Source: CAZVWQ01 sp964631275
GTDB lineage: Bacteria; Patescibacteriota; JACMRA01
DNA: 32,377 nt
NCBI GenBank assembly: GCA_964631275.1
Contig: CAZVWQ010000018.1
Location: 1 to 32,377, forward strand
Reading direction: 5' to 3'
A model generated the notes under the pieces. It did not search any database, was not told where the DNA came from, and saw only the letters and a program-made list of their open reading frames with translations. Shown in pieces: positions 31,706 through 32,377 of this stretch (the first letter of the stretch is position 1; each line of letters opens with the position of its first letter). The position numbers were made by a program, and so were the translations under genes.

Positions 31706-31923
31706 GAACACCCCTAGAATATTAATCTTTTTATTACCTCTGCAAAAAAACCTCTACAAAAAATATATACCCTTTCTTACCTCAATTTTTGCATAAATTG
31801 ATTATAAGATCAAGAATTCATTTCTATAAATAGAAAAAGTAAAAATCTAAGAGGTGTTTATTTTGAGACCCCTACAAAAATTGTGTCTGACATAAAAACT
31901 ATTTTTAATTTATTGTCTGATAC

Positions 31924-32031
31924 ATGTCTACTCAAAATAAAACAAGAGTTACTCAGCTAAGAATTACTCAAAAGCAAACAAATGCCGAAAAACTACTTAG
32001 TTCAGGCATAAATAATCTGCATAAAATCTAA
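31924..32031 (+). pseudogene. Possible remnant of a DUF559-type (Vsr-like) nuclease gene
   Basis: A 35-aa ORF: LRITQKQTNAEKLLSSGINN resembles the opening of DUF559 proteins (L-R-x-x-x-T-x-A-E-x-x-L-W-x-x-L-R-N). It stops soon after, and no continuation was found in other frames. Apart from it and a REP-like patch, the 672-bp right end (31706-32377) shows nothing recognisable. Confidence 0.3.
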
Positions 32032-32236
32032 CAAGCTTGTCTTTAGATGAGTTCCTAAAATCTTACTGAACCTCGTACTCAAGCTAATTTAGGTTGAACA
32101 CTCCAGACACAATTTTGTGTAGCGGTCTCTTTATTTTAGATTAAAAAAGAAAAATAAATCTGTAATAGAAATAGTTTAAGATACAAGGTGTGAGTAGGCA
32201 AACTAGATATAGTTATCCACTACTAAAACTAGATAG

Positions 32237-32272
32237 TCTGTCACCCTGAACTTATTTTAGGATCCTTATGAA
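32237..32272. repeat. REP-like dispersed repeat remnant
   Basis: TGTCACCCTGAACTTATTTT then AGGATCCTTATGAATA. The CCTGAAC...TTTAGGATC form is a familiar dispersed palindromic-repeat sequence of many bacteria. One copy in the window; G+C-richer than its surroundings. Confidence 0.4.
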
Positions 32273-32377
32273 TAAAACAAAAATACAAATTGTAAGTGTC
32301 TAGTTGGTCTATGGAATTGCTATAAATTAAACTTACCACTTTTAATTAGTATATCCTCTATCTTTCTTACCCATCTA

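Overview
This is a strongly AT-rich stretch (about 30% G+C by eye) of a bacterial chromosome. It carries housekeeping genes (asd, sua5, clpB, nusA, proC, pepP, trhO, sufT-like), two tRNAs, and a lineage-specific locus of sigma factors with membrane-anchored surface proteins. The short NusA, the isopentenyl phosphate kinase, the small proteins and the extracellular C..G.PV..S.PRQC motif suggest a Patescibacteria/CPR-like or other reduced lineage, but I cannot fix the phylum. The standard code fits. Only about 73% of the window is coding. Most genes have no Shine-Dalgarno sequence and are preceded by AT-rich TATAAT/TTATAA-like contexts.

Layout: (1) 1-367, intergenic repeats. (2) 368-1510, aspartate-semialdehyde dehydrogenase, convergent with (3) a minus-strand operon (5581 down to 1519): an ECF-like sigma factor, a 722-aa single-pass membrane protein ending in a trypsin-like protease, and a second membrane protein split by a frameshift. 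(4) 5.9-8.9 kb: a small basic protein, a DUF192 protein, thioredoxin, a small membrane protein and YaaA. (5) 9206-11243, plus strand: a second sigma factor and a second membrane protein of the same family, also broken by frameshifts, ended by a clear terminator. (6) 11.5-15.4 kb: a HisIE-like protein without cysteines, Sua5, a HisB-N-like HAD phosphatase and isopentenyl phosphate kinase. (7) HtrA protease convergent with ClpB. (8) nusA with an attenuator-like hairpin, proC, and a PIN-like fragment. (9) Xaa-Pro aminopeptidase and a peroxiredoxin-fold protein lacking its peroxidatic cysteine. (10) tRNA-Asp, TrhO, a TetR regulator fused to a four-helix membrane domain, a SufT-like protein, a DsbA-like protein and initiator tRNA-Met.

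The most interesting system is the pair of sigma/membrane-protein loci. The sigma factors are paralogues and share promoter-proximal sequence (TGTCACA, 16 nt, then TACTTACT, plus palindromes just before the start codon). The membrane proteins share a short cytoplasmic N-terminus, an almost identical transmembrane segment (122 nt identical in DNA), a repeated extracytoplasmic module seen four times, a Thr/Gln/Ser-rich linker, and then a different C-terminal domain each time (a protease and two unknown domains). This looks like cell-surface signalling with exchangeable outer domains. Frameshifts in two of the three members suggest decay or on/off variation.

The non-coding 27% is not random: at least six families of 40-150 bp interspersed repeats recur between genes in both orientations, often abutting one another as a mosaic.
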